Assembly (NCBI RefSeq): GCF_029227915.1
Contig: NC_079885.1
Span: 11,273,001 to 11,337,000 of the forward strand
DNA length: 64,000 nt
Origin: Hydractinia symbiolongicarpus
Lineage: Eukaryota > Cnidaria > Hydrozoa > Anthoathecata > Hydractiniidae
Direction: 5' to 3'
Made by a program: the position numbers and the translations under genes. Under the pieces are notes generated by a model, which saw only the letters and a program-made list of their open reading frames with translations, was not told where the DNA came from and did no database searches. Positions 1 through 10,078 of this stretch are shown one piece after another (within the stretch, counting starts at the first letter, position 1; each line of letters starts with the position of its first letter).

Positions 1-576
1 AATACTTATCAAAATAAACTTAAAAAAGATCTATCATATGATTACTGGAGTAAATGCTTAACTTTCATTTTAAAATGACAATGCCCTGGCAACAAATTAC
101 TTGCAGAGTTGTTTTATTGTTCAAACTTATGGAACGTAAAACAATATCTATATTTACATTGTGCTGATGTCTATGGTTACAGAATTCTATTTGATATGAC
201 TAGGGCTAATTCCCACGGCGGAACTTTTTTAGCAACATTTCGCGCGCTTTTTTCTTTCAAAAACTTCTCCTCAGCTAAAGTGGAATGATTTCTACACTTT
301 CAGTTTACTCTACTTAGCGTTTATGTTTCGCTGACCTATCAATTTGTTTGAGTGTAAATTTCCGAAGCGGACAATATTTTGCCTAGTGAAAACCAGCCTT
401 AACCGCATGTAAACACTATATCTAATATGCAAATACTTGCATACACCAAAAAGACTTTCGCTTCGTGCAAAAAGTAATGTGTTTTTGCTAGTTATTGGTT
501 GAATTATTTGTTACGTTTTAGTTGTTACGTTTTAACTAAAGGTTTCATCTCTCGCGCAGTACGATAAATTTATCTG
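1..576. other. 5' flank of the CABIT-SAM gene
   Basis: AT-rich sequence with no open frame that I recognise. A pyrimidine-rich stretch ending in CAG at about 550-560 lies just upstream of the ATG at 577. It could be a 3' splice acceptor for a 5'-UTR intron or for a trans-spliced leader. No convincing TATA box was seen. Confidence 0.4.
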
Positions 577-1995
577 ATGACGACATTATCTGCTGAAGAT
601 ATAATATGGAGCACGGATTGCTTGGGTTTAAAAGCGTTCGTAGAGAAATATAGCTTACCACAAATTGTACAGGTAGATGAAGGTTACTATGGCACAGATA
701 ACAACGACACCTTCAGTTCAGAACAAAATCTAAAACTCCATTCTGTCAACACCATTCGAAAAATAATGTGTGAAGCTGATAACGGTTTTCCCTATCATAT
801 ACCAGTGTCGATCAAAGAAAAAGTATTACTGGAAAAGAACACTTGTGTTTTCAAAACGGTCGCAGATTTAGCAAAGATAGGTTCACTGCCGCCATATGTC
901 GAGGTTACAAACGGGTATTACGTTGACAATGCAAACGGCGATGATGACTATGATATTTTTCTCTACGAGGGAGAAAAAATTGAAATAGTGCCTAGTGATG
1001 TGCCAACAGGGAAGTATCTGATGTTTCAAAACTCATCTGGCGAACAGTTCCAGCTTCCATTCAGTTGCGATGCTGGTTTTATACCCCTGTACCACTTCAA
1101 CGAAATGCACCTAACAGACATCCTACCAGTTGGACTTGACGAAGCGTTTACACCGTTTTCATTTCAATTTGTAAGGACAGGTTTTTCTCATTACTCTGTT
1201 GGCACATTACATTGCAAAAGGATCTACGAAGATGAATTTATTACTGCATCCTCTGCCTTTGATGACTGCCAATATGTGTTTTCTATTCCGATAGATTTGC
1301 AACTTGTTGTTAAAGTAGCATCAGGTACGATTGAAAATGATGAAGACTATGAAAAGATGCGATATGGTTTGAATAGCTTTGAAGGTTTGGAAGAAGAATG
1401 TAAGGAGCGTCTAAATACACAAATATTTCAATCGTCCACAGAAGTATATGGTTACATTTATGCAAACCCACGACGTCTAAATGCAAAAACGGATTCTAAG
1501 ACACTACCGCCACGAAGTCCTACCCAGTTGGATGTAAAGCCTGTTCTTCTTCCACGGGGGAAGAAGCATAACGTTAATCCACCAGTTATTAGCAGAGAAA
1601 GAAAACCTTCCTTGTATACTTCAGGAAAAACCCTGCAAGGAGATTCCATAAGACAAAAACACAAAAGTCTAGACCGCTCACAATCTACACCTGCATATGA
1701 CAGATATTCCAAGACAGAGTTATCAACGTCTTATGATTATATTTATACAGAAATACCTGAACAAAAGCCTAAGGTAGTAACTGTAAAGGATATGAATGCA
1801 AAGACTATTGGTGAGGTATGCGATATGTTAAGCTATTTAAAACTAGATAAACATATTGACGTCTTCAAGTCAAACCAAATTGATGGAGCATTGCTATGTG
1901 GCCTGACAATCGAAGATCTAAAGGATATTGGATTGTCTGGGTTTGAGATTAAAAAGATTTTTAGATACAGAGATGGATGGCGTCCAAAAGAATAA
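577..1995 (+). CDS. CABIT domain and SAM domain adaptor, GAREM-like
   Basis: Intronless 472-residue frame from an ATG. Residues about 10-260 look like a CABIT module, the all-beta domain shared by Themis and GAREM proteins. Residues about 285-400 are a low-complexity linker rich in Ser, Pro, Lys and Tyr. It contains a Tyr-Ala-Asn-Pro motif (295-298) that fits the GRB2-SH2 consensus YxN, a proline-rich patch (310-327) and a tyrosine cluster (386-390). Residues about 406-468 form a C-terminal SAM domain, with the typical final helix after IGLSGFEIKKI. The order CABIT, linker, SAM is that of GAREM, an adaptor linking receptor tyrosine kinases to GRB2/SHP2 and ERK signalling, although this protein is shorter than vertebrate GAREM. 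A cytoplasmic signalling role is inferred from the family. The frame is intact and appears to be a functional single-exon gene. Confidence 0.85.
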   Translation: MTTLSAEDIIWSTDCLGLKAFVEKYSLPQIVQVDEGYYGTDNNDTFSSEQNLKLHSVNTIRKIMCEADNGFPYHIPVSIKEKVLLEKNTCVFKTVADLAKIGSLPPYVEVTNGYYVDNANGDDDYDIFLYEGEKIEIVPSDVPTGKYLMFQNSSGEQFQLPFSCDAGFIPLYHFNEMHLTDILPVGLDEAFTPFSFQFVRTGFSHYSVGTLHCKRIYEDEFITASSAFDDCQYVFSIPIDLQLVVKVASGTIENDEDYEKMRYGLNSFEGLEEECKERLNTQIFQSSTEVYGYIYANPRRLNAKTDSKTLPPRSPTQLDVKPVLLPRGKKHNVNPPVISRERKPSLYTSGKTLQGDSIRQKHKSLDRSQSTPAYDRYSKTELSTSYDYIYTEIPEQKPKVVTVKDMNAKTIGEVCDMLSYLKLDKHIDVFKSNQIDGALLCGLTIEDLKDIGLSGFEIKKIFRYRDGWRPKE

Positions 1996-2959
1996 TGTTT
2001 AACCAATGATTTAGGGAATGATGGTGATGTGTGCGAGGAACTAATTTCTATTGGACAAATATGTAAAATTTATTTTGCAAAGTGCAAGGCGCAGAAAAGA
2101 TGTTGCTATAAACTAGGTTATGGTCAATGATGTGTTCCTTATCAGACATATAATGGGAAACAAAAGTTTCAAAAGGCAAACTTATTGGTTGGACCAAATC
2201 TCTTGCTTACGTCATTTCAGTCGCTTTAATATAGACGATAAAAAACAATCAAGAGCTCAGAAATGTAGTTTATAATTTAGTATTCTAGTACTTAGTTTAA
2301 CCCACAAGTGTCAACCATAAAAGGATATTTTGTTTTCGGTGGATTTTATGCCAAGTCTCTTACTACATTATTTTTGTTCAAATGTTTTTATTTTGTATAT
2401 AGAAGAATAAATTTCGTTTTATTGACGACAGTAGCCCTAAAGTTTTAGTATTCAATTTTGTATGTAGAACTGGACTGCTAAAATTGCATACAACCTTGAC
2501 TTTTTCTGCAGAAAAAAAAAGATTTTTTGTCTCAAAAAACTAATTTTTTTATTCAAACCAAGAAGGTTAAATATCCAACTTCATTTTGAACGTGCAATTA
2601 ACTTGAAATTTAAATTCATAATGTAGCTACTTCCCTGATAGAACATCATCATGAAACAATCTTTTTAGAGTCTGTATAGCTGTATTTGCATTTTACAAAT
2701 TGAAGAATTCTGTTTCGAATATATGTCGCTCTTTTTCTTCTTCTATTTTTCTTTTGTTATTTCTTTAAATTTGATTTTGTTATTGCTTATGCTCTAAAAC
2801 GTCCAAAGAGCACGTGTTGAAAATTGAGAGTAATTTGTACTACTGACCTTAGGTCAATTATTAAAGCTGTAGTCCCTTTAAAATGTGAGTTAAGTAAGTT
2901 GAAAAAAATTGAGGTTATTCATATAAAATCTATTAACATCTTATAATAGTTGTATAAAG
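1996..2959. other. 3' UTR and intergenic DNA
   Basis: AT-rich, with poly-A and poly-T runs and no open frame of note. The first 400 bases are probably the 3' UTR of the upstream gene. Confidence 0.4.
2406..2411 (+). promoter_or_regulatory. Candidate polyadenylation signal AATAAA
   Basis: AATAAA lies about 410 bases past the stop codon of the CABIT-SAM gene, followed by a T-rich stretch. It is a plausible 3' end, but the motif is common by chance in AT-rich DNA. Confidence 0.35.
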
Positions 2960-5223
2960 TCTAAAATACACGGTAAGTTTAAACGAACCGTTTAGTTGTG
3001 AGAAGAAACTTACAAGTTTAATTGCAGGTAACATACCTGTCTACACGTGTAATAAGTGTTTCCAATAAGTTTTTTTTAAAAAACTCTCTTTTCACAATGA
3101 ATACCAAAGAAAAACACGTAAATATTCCGTTGTGGGAATTGTTATCAGGGGCGGATACAGGAGGCGGATTTGTGAAGCGAAGCGAAGCCAGAAGAAATCG
3201 CGCGTGTTATAATCAGATGGTGGTCTTGGGGGGAGGGGGCACTGTAAACCCCCAAGTGGGGTCTGGGGCGAATTCCCAGAAGCTTTAGCTTATTTACCTA
3301 TTTCAGCACTCCAAAATGTAGCAGACAGGACCTTTACAAGTCCATTTCTTACATGTTATTTGGAAAAAACAATAATAAAATTCTTAAATGAAAGCCAAAT
3401 AATGTTTTCAGAAGAATTAAGGCTAAAGTTAGCTAGCCAGCAATACTTTCCAGGAATTATTTTGATGTGAGGCTCGCGATTTTACACCTAAACATCATAA
3501 AGTCTTGTCAAAGTCTTCCTCCCAAAACTACTGTTCTCTTTCTTGGCCTTGTGGCATGTTAAAAAATCGTTTGGAAAGTGTCTACTGCCAGAAGCTTTGA
3601 ATCTACAAAAGTAAAAATACAAAATTGTTACAAAGTCAGGAAATTGTTATATACATTACATCTTTACCAGCTACAAAATGTAGCCAGCTGGCTAGCGTAT
3701 AGCGACCAAATTCTGTGAACGTCTTAATTTCGTGATTTCACCTTTCTTAGCAACTTTCTCTTTATACTGACAACAATGGCTGGCTATGGCATGATATCCT
3801 GGGCCTTACATCCATGATGTGCGTATTACCATTTTCACCCGCACCAAGACCTGTGCACTTTACGGAGCAGACAGCCCAAACATTGCTGGATTAGATCACA
3901 CATGGGGAAATCTTTGCGCGGTGGAGGTATGACATTTTAATCTATTGTTTTCTTTGAAATCATTCATTAAATACCAAACAGAAATATGAAACTAGACAGG
4001 GCTGGAGAATATTTTTATCAGAAAAAGGTACAGGACGATTTTTCAAGCAGCTACTAGCTCCATCTGAGACAAGTCACGAAGTATTGCAACCATTTTAATC
4101 ATAAAATGGACTTTAGAAATAATTCCAGTGGATCTCACATTGGAAAAAACACATCACGAAATTAAGACGCAAATCAATTTTTTGCTCAGCCCTGCGCCAA
4201 CGCCTTCCTTGTTCACGGCATTTTTGCAAAGTTGTTTTCAGGGATGGCTTATAGTCAAAACCATGAAGGTAAATGGGCAAGCGGAGTTGCCTGGCGAGCG
4301 GAGTTGCCTGGCGAGCGGAGTTGCCTGGTGAGCGGAGTTGCCAGATCGCCGCTAGAGCTGTTTGTTTGGATAATCACGAAATTCAGACGGTATACGCTAG
4401 CTATTCGATTTATTGTGACTTTATAAAATGTCTTGTTACTTAAATAAAATAGAAACCCAAGACAAAATAAATTTCTTTTGAAATTGACACCAAGCCTTTC
4501 CAAATTTGTTGAAAGTGAAACTATAAGCAGTTTCACACACTTGCTAGCAGAGCAATAGAAAGCAATTGTGTATCTTACTCTAAAATCAATGAAGTTAAAA
4601 GTAAACATATGTACCTGAAAGCGTAGTCATCGAGTTAATGGTATTATTTTTGTAAATCAAAGCCTGCTTTTCTGCCAAACTGCTTTTCTTCTGCAATCCC
4701 AGGCGACACAGAGATTAAATGTTTTCCAGTAATATTTCTTCTTTTTCCCGTGCAAAATTTTAATATCGTTGATTATATTGCTTCTTACAGCAGACTCTAC
4801 GCGTTCTCTCTTGCTCATTGCTGAAGCCATGATGAACGGAAAGAATTGAAATAGGGAAATCTCAGCCTATCTTGCCGAGATTGTCATATGCTACGGTCAA
4901 CGATTAAAATAAACAATTGTCCTTGTAAGGTGGACTTTCTGTCGGCCTGTCGGCTATGGTGTAAACAGCCCCTGGTCATAGCAGCAGCAGGATGAATGTT
5001 GAAAGGAAAAAAGCGGTTATGATTAGAAATTGAAAATTATGCTTAAATCTTTAGTTTAAACAATAGCTCATTAATCATTCTGTTAATTTCAATAGAAAAC
5101 AGTTAGCAAAAGTTGAACATGTCCAACTTATAAAACCAAAAAAAAGTTGTACATCTTTGCTGTTTACACGGTAAGTTTTTGTATCTTACATTTAAACGGG
5201 CCGTTTAAACGTATTTTATAGCC
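2960..5223. mobile_element. TIR transposable element, copy 1 of a two-copy family
   Basis: The left end carries CTAAAATACACGGTAAG followed by TTTAAACGAACCG. The right end, read in reverse complement, begins GGCTATAAAATACGTTTAAA. Both ends match the two ends of the element at 12623-13830. Subterminal DNA at about 4970-5220 aligns with the reverse complement of about 12620-12830, including shared ACATCTTT, AACAATAG and CTTAGTTTAAAC tracts. No transposase frame was found, so this is a non-autonomous element. The interior holds a GC-rich segment (3150-3290) and a 17-bp tandem repeat that may be later insertions. The superfamily was not identified. Confidence 0.6.
4281..4348 (+). repeat. 17-bp tandem repeat, about four units
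   Basis: The unit GCGGAGTTGCCTGGCGA occurs three times with one or no changes at 4281, 4298 and 4315. A fourth, degraded unit starts at 4332. It is GC-rich against an AT-rich background. The 17-bp period is not a multiple of three, so it is not a protein repeat. Confidence 0.85.
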
Positions 5224-6126
5224 TTAACCCTATTATACCTGGGGGGGGGGGGGGGGGCGGGAACAAAGTGCCGCGCCTCGTTGACATAACTTTAGATAAT
5301 ATGTGGTTAAGTGCTAAAATTTTGTGACTATTCTTAACTTTTATTAGGGCTTCTGATGAAAAAAAAATTTTTGAAAAAATTTTGTTTGGGGGTATTGCAC
5401 TTTTTGGCGGGGGTAAATTTTTTGGAATTTTGAAAACCGTTGACAATCATGTAAGAATGTCATAAGATGTTGTATTGGGTATATAAATATTTATTACATG
5501 TATGTTGGTTACTAAGTGATAACCAAGGTGTTGCTAAGGTGATATATGGTTACTAGGGAAAAAAACAGACCAGATTAGAAGGAAATATCGATCAAGCAAA
5601 TTGACATCATTTCGGATCCCAATGACTTCATTATATTGTTTTCCTTACCTCAATTATCTTTACATGCCCTGTTCTAAATGCCAAGTTTAATGATATGAGC
5701 ATCAATATTTCTGGTAGAACGGGCCTTTTTATCTTTATCGTTAAAATAAGAAATTTTTTTGCTGAAATGACGTTATTTTTTATCCCAATGACGTCATTAA
5801 TACCTTTCTTCATGTGAAACACATATTTTGGTATTCATTCCACAAATCTATCAAGAATCAAGGCCATATCATTAGTAACACGCGAGAAACGTACTGAAAA
5901 ATTAGGAAAATGACCATTTTTCGGATGTGTGACGTCATTTCTAATCCCTATGACGTCATCTATTTATTTTTTACCTGAATTGAGTTTGTACTAAGACATT
6001 CTCCAACTGAGCCAAGTTTCATCACTTAAGCACAAGTGGTTCAGGATTTATGGCCCGCGGACACTTTGTGCCCCCCCCCCCCTCTGGGTTACAAGGTCAA
6101 AAAAAGCTCAGGTATAATTGGGTTAA
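5224..6126. mobile_element. piggyBac-like MITE flanked by TTAA
   Basis: An 895-bp unit (5228-6122) starts CCCTATTATACCTG and ends CAGGTATAATTGGG. It is flanked on both sides by TTAA (5224-5227 and 6123-6126). TTAA target-site duplications with CCC...GGG termini are diagnostic of the piggyBac superfamily. The inverted repeats extend inward through a G run (5241-5257) matched by a C run (6071-6082) and an ACAAAGTG tract on each side. No transposase frame is present. The left end touches the end of the TIR element at 2960-5223. Confidence 0.75.
5590..5965. repeat. About 165-bp tandem repeats with CRE-like palindromes
   Basis: Within the piggyBac-like MITE, a module made of TGACGTCATT, a short spacer, and ATCCCAATGACGTCAT recurs three times, near 5592, 5766 and 5930, with some substitutions. 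DNA between the modules is also weakly repeated (CCAAGTTT...ATCA, GGCC). TGACGTCA is the CREB/ATF consensus palindrome. Any regulatory role is inference. Confidence 0.6.
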
Positions 6127-6780
6127 CGACTAATTAGATAAATAATAATTTTTTATTTAAACTTTTTATTTTTTTTAATTTCAGTTTTCATGGTTTTACC
6201 GACATCAGTTATAATAAAAAACAATTACGACTGCTTCTAACTGTGACACCCTATTTTAGCCAGCATACATTAGATAGGCAATATTAAAGGAACAATATCA
6301 GTAGCGTAATATTTATGGCTATTGAAAGTAGAATTTGTCACATCCGTGGAATGATAATTGTTATCTTTCAACAGCTTTAATAGTTGTTTCTATCTCTGAC
6401 AATCATCTCGTCCAACACATTGGCACAGCGAAAGTGTTTCAGTCGTTTTTTAAATACAACTGGAAGTCTCAAATGGTCAGTATTCCGCAAGGCAGGAAAT
6501 AAAATCGCTGCTTTTTTCAAAATGGTAGGCCTTACAAACAGCTAAATTAAAAATGGCAGTCGCTCCATTTTAAGCACGCTCACGTTGCAAAATAATTTCT
6601 GTTGGGGAATACTCCTTAAAAGCGAAGAAAAAATGGTCATAATAATGACAGCCACAATTAGTCCTTTTTTTAAGAAGTTGGATCTTGACAAACAACTTAG
6701 GAACGTAAGTCCGCTAAAAAATTAGCAAGTAAACCCTACCAGGTTTAATAAGCGGGAGTCTAATATAGAACTAACCTGAA
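6127..6780. other. Intergenic, nothing recognised
   Basis: AT-rich, with a short T-rich tract after the MITE. No open frame, RNA gene or repeat boundary was recognised. Confidence 0.3.
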
Positions 6781-6865
6781 CCATTCTCATTCCCAAAACT
6801 CTTTGAGATTAAAACCTCGAAAGTACTTTCGAGTTTATCTCAAGGAGCTCTGGGGTCGAGAATGG
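6781..6865. repeat. 85-bp foldback (palindromic) element
   Basis: The two halves are imperfect inverted repeats meeting at the perfect palindrome CTCGAAAGTACTTTCGAG (6816-6833). The outer ends are CCATTCTC and GAGAATGG. The whole unit can form one long hairpin, typical of a small foldback MITE. Confidence 0.75.
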
Positions 6866-7494
6866 ACCTGAACAACTACTTATGGGGACAAACTTCGAAA
6901 TTTGCAGTCTTTGCGTTGCCTAGAAATAAGATTTCAAATCGTATTGAGATTTCGTTGCGTTTACATAGAGTTTTTCATATTAGGATAGGATTATGTAAAC
7001 TGCACATGCGCCTTAACTTTGTACAAATGTGCAATAACTTTCTGAACATGCGCAATAGTTTCACTTCGGATAAATTATGTTTGCATGGAATTTATAATTG
7101 TTTTCATTCCGAAGTAAGTTTCATTTCGTCTGAAACCATATAAACATTCATAAAGACTTCAAAGGCCGGCATATAATTTTAACATGGTAACCCTCTGCAC
7201 AATATAACACATCTTTTTATTTTGTTTTAATAAATGAAAGTCATTGATGTAGAGACGAGCTACTTAAATTAATTGGGTAAGACATTCGCAATTTTCTTAT
7301 TATTCGTGACGCCGTTATATTAAAAGTCGCTTGCTTTAATTAAAGAAAGCTGCTCTAATCTAGTTGCTTTAAAACTAGAAAAAGTTTGAAGCTAGCTGGA
7401 ATAAAAATTGGCTAAATTCCTGGTAAAATTGCAATGAAATTGTTTTAAGATAAAAACATATAGAGCAAATGCGGTATAAAAAGGACAGGCGAAC
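6866..7494. other. Intergenic; a chance open frame and CATGCGC motifs
   Basis: A 93-codon frame opens at 6862 inside the foldback. It has no recognisable domain and is judged non-coding. CACATGCGC and ACATGCGCA motifs occur near 7004 and 7047. Nothing else was recognised. Confidence 0.3.
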
Positions 7495-7523
7495 CCGTGG
7501 ATTTTCCACGGACTAACGACTAG
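7495..7523 (+). mobile_element. Helitron 3' terminus (hairpin plus CTAG)
   Basis: The hairpin CCGTGGATTTTCCACGG (7495-7511) is followed after eight bases by CTAG (7520-7523) and then T. This matches the Helitron rule of a short hairpin just inside a CTRR end inserted in front of T. The preceding GGACAGGCGAACC is shared with the mini-Helitrons at 53.3-53.6 kb. The 5' end of this copy was not found. A second, inverted and degraded version of the same end lies at about 7550-7600. Confidence 0.65.
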
Positions 7524-8279
7524 TAAATTTAAAATATCTTAAAAACTGTGAGTCCACGACACGGAAATCACGGGTCACCTTTTTATGACGTGGCTGTACG
7601 CTAAAATTTAACTAAAAAGATTAGGGATGTACTTCATAGAAATCGCACATAAGGTGTAAATATATAACCCGCTGCTAATAACGATATAAATATATATACC
7701 CTTATGCCAAAAAACTCTATGTTAGCATATATATATAGGTATCGCTACATATGAAACGGTATTAGATATTCACAAGGCATACGGACTGTTAAATGAAGTT
7801 CCCAGCATAAAACGAAAATTGTGTTTACGAAAAAGATGGCTGTTCTTTTTGAGTATTCTCTGCTCTTTCATTCAAAATAAATCTTTAAAAAAACATTTGA
7901 AGAAGACCATGGTTTTATAAATTATTCATAGCAAGGTTCTGTAAGGTTTTTTCATGTTTTATTTTCAGTTTTGATTATATTATTGTTGCCAGACATGTTT
8001 TACAGCTAGCATCATAAAAAGCCAACCACCACCAACAACTAGCTAGCTAGCTAGGAATATATATATATATATATGTAGCCATGTTCTTTATACCTAGCTA
8101 AGTCTCCAGTTTATATTTAAGTGACTAGCTATTAGCTGCTGTAGCAAGCTAATGCTAGCTTTAAACTAAAGATTCCCAGTATATATTTTCCCACAAAACA
8201 CATCAAACGTTATTAACCCTGAAAATTTTAAACATTTTCCTGGGTTTTTTTTGGTTTGCGAAGTTCTTTTCCTCCAAAT
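7524..8279. other. Intergenic; AGCT and TA microsatellites
   Basis: Contains a (TAGC)n run at about 8040-8056 directly followed by a (TA)n run at 8058-8074. No coding sequence was recognised. The 5' end of the Helitron that ends at 10078 may lie here but could not be placed. Confidence 0.4.
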
Positions 8280-10078
8280 ATTCTGAAAATAAAGTTCAGA
8301 AATTACTTTTTAAAATGTAAATTTAATTTGTTTCAAATTGTGGGCAAAAACCTTAATCAGCATGCTAAAAGAACTGACTTTTCTTAATTTAAAATTACTA
8401 AACACAACCATTTTCTTACATTTAGTGTAAACTTTTGTGCGTATGGCTTATATTTAATACACCAAAAGAGCTACTTTGTTGATTTCAATTTTATACTCTT
8501 TGTAAGCTATTTTTTTCTTCTTTTTGACATTTCTGTTTTACCACTCAATTTTTACATTTTATAAGTTATTTGGAACAGAATGGTATGAAATAGACCAAAA
8601 TACCGGATCTTAGTTGTTTTTAATTTACAGGCTGTGTCTGTGAAACTTTAAGGGGAACATTTGGTGGAAGACAATGGCATGACATTACTGATAGAACTGA
8701 TTTTTGTTGTGTTAGATGTTATATCTGAACCTTTTTGACATTTTATGTTAATTTTGCGGGGAAGGACCATATATATATATACACAGAAGAAGAATTCAAT
8801 TTTACACCTTGCAAGCTTTGTTTTTCTATATTTTGTATAAATTCTTACTGGGGAGGACTCCGTGCAATATATCGAAATGACTGATCCTTCTCGATTTAAA
8901 TTTGATGTGTTCTAAATCGTATATAGTTTTGGAAATTTTGTGTAAGATTTAATGGGTAAGGGCTAGATGCAATATGTCAAAAATACTTTTTTTGTTGAAT
9001 CAGAAGCACTCCCTACAACCATTCTTTTTTTTACAGTTTATGAAGCTTTTGTGAGGAAAGAGTGTATGTAATATTATCGAAATAACTGATTTTTGTTGCA
9101 AACTGTTTTTCTTTGGCATTTTGGATTAAAATAATGTTTTAGAGGGCATATGCAGTAGATATAAGTAATGAAATAGTTAAATTTTGCAAACTTTGATTTT
9201 GTCGTTACCTCTCATTTTTTACATTTTAATTAAACTTTTGTGGGAGACCGTCGGTATGCGAAGGACCAAAATAAGAGATTTTAGTATTATTTAGAATTTG
9301 TATTTTGTGTTGCAAAATTGGTGCAAAAATTGACATAAAATGAACTTATATACAGATTGATTGCTGTTGTTTAACATGACTCATTATGCCTTATATATAT
9401 ATTTTATGAAAATTTGTGACAGAATACTATGTGAGATTTGAAATTTTGTTTACTTTATTGATGGTAAAACAGCATGCAAATTGCTAAAAGGACTTTATTA
9501 ATTTTAGATTTAAACACCGTTATTTTGTTGGCATTTTGTCTAAAGTTTGGTGAGGAAGGACTGTATGCAATATATCAAATAATGTTTTATTGCATTATAA
9601 TTTGTCCTTGCAAATCCCTTTTTTTACACCTTAGATAAAAAATTCTGTCAGAGGCACAATTTATTGTTTATTTTTCACATTGTGTGTCAACCTTTGGCAG
9701 GGTTTGCAATAAACTAACTGATTTTAACATATACAATGAGAGAGATTTGTGTTTGACATTGATCAGCTTTTTTGTATATATGTGGCGTTTTGAGTGATTT
9801 AAATTTTATGGGTGAGATGTATGTTGAAATGCTTTTGGAAACTTCTTTCCGAATAATTTTCGCATTTGTCAGATGGTCAGAGCAAGTAATTTTAGTAGAT
9901 TTAGATTTTAAATGTCACATAAATACTGCAGTTGTTGAAAACCTTTAATTTTTTTGGTCATTTATATAATAATGCAGATGTAAGATGCGCACTTCTGTAT
10001 TGTTTGTTTTTTGATGGACATATATCTGCTACATAAATTAAATGGAATACAGTGGATTCTTCCACGGGAAACAGCTAG
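8280..10078 (+). mobile_element. Non-autonomous Helitron with internal tandem repeats
   Basis: The 3' end shows the hairpin GTGGATTCTTCCAC (10052-10065) followed by CTAG (10075-10078) and T. Upstream, from about 8280, a degenerate unit of roughly 90-170 bp repeats. Its core resembles GCAATATATCGAAATGACTG followed by TTTTTGTTG, with recognisable copies near 8690, 8862, 8970, 9070 and 9557. No long frame is present. Internal minisatellites are known from many non-autonomous Helitrons. The left boundary is approximate. Confidence 0.5.

Noticed and set aside
1458-1712. Minus-strand 84-codon frame opposite the CABIT-SAM gene
   Set aside because: Lies wholly inside a well-supported coding region and is antisense shadow.
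5236-5258. Poly-G run as an independent G-quadruplex feature
   Set aside because: It is matched by the poly-C run at 6071-6082 as part of the MITE inverted repeats, so it is explained by the element.
8041-8074. (TAGC)n and (TA)n runs as regulatory sites
   Set aside because: Simple microsatellites of this kind recur throughout the window with no consistent context.
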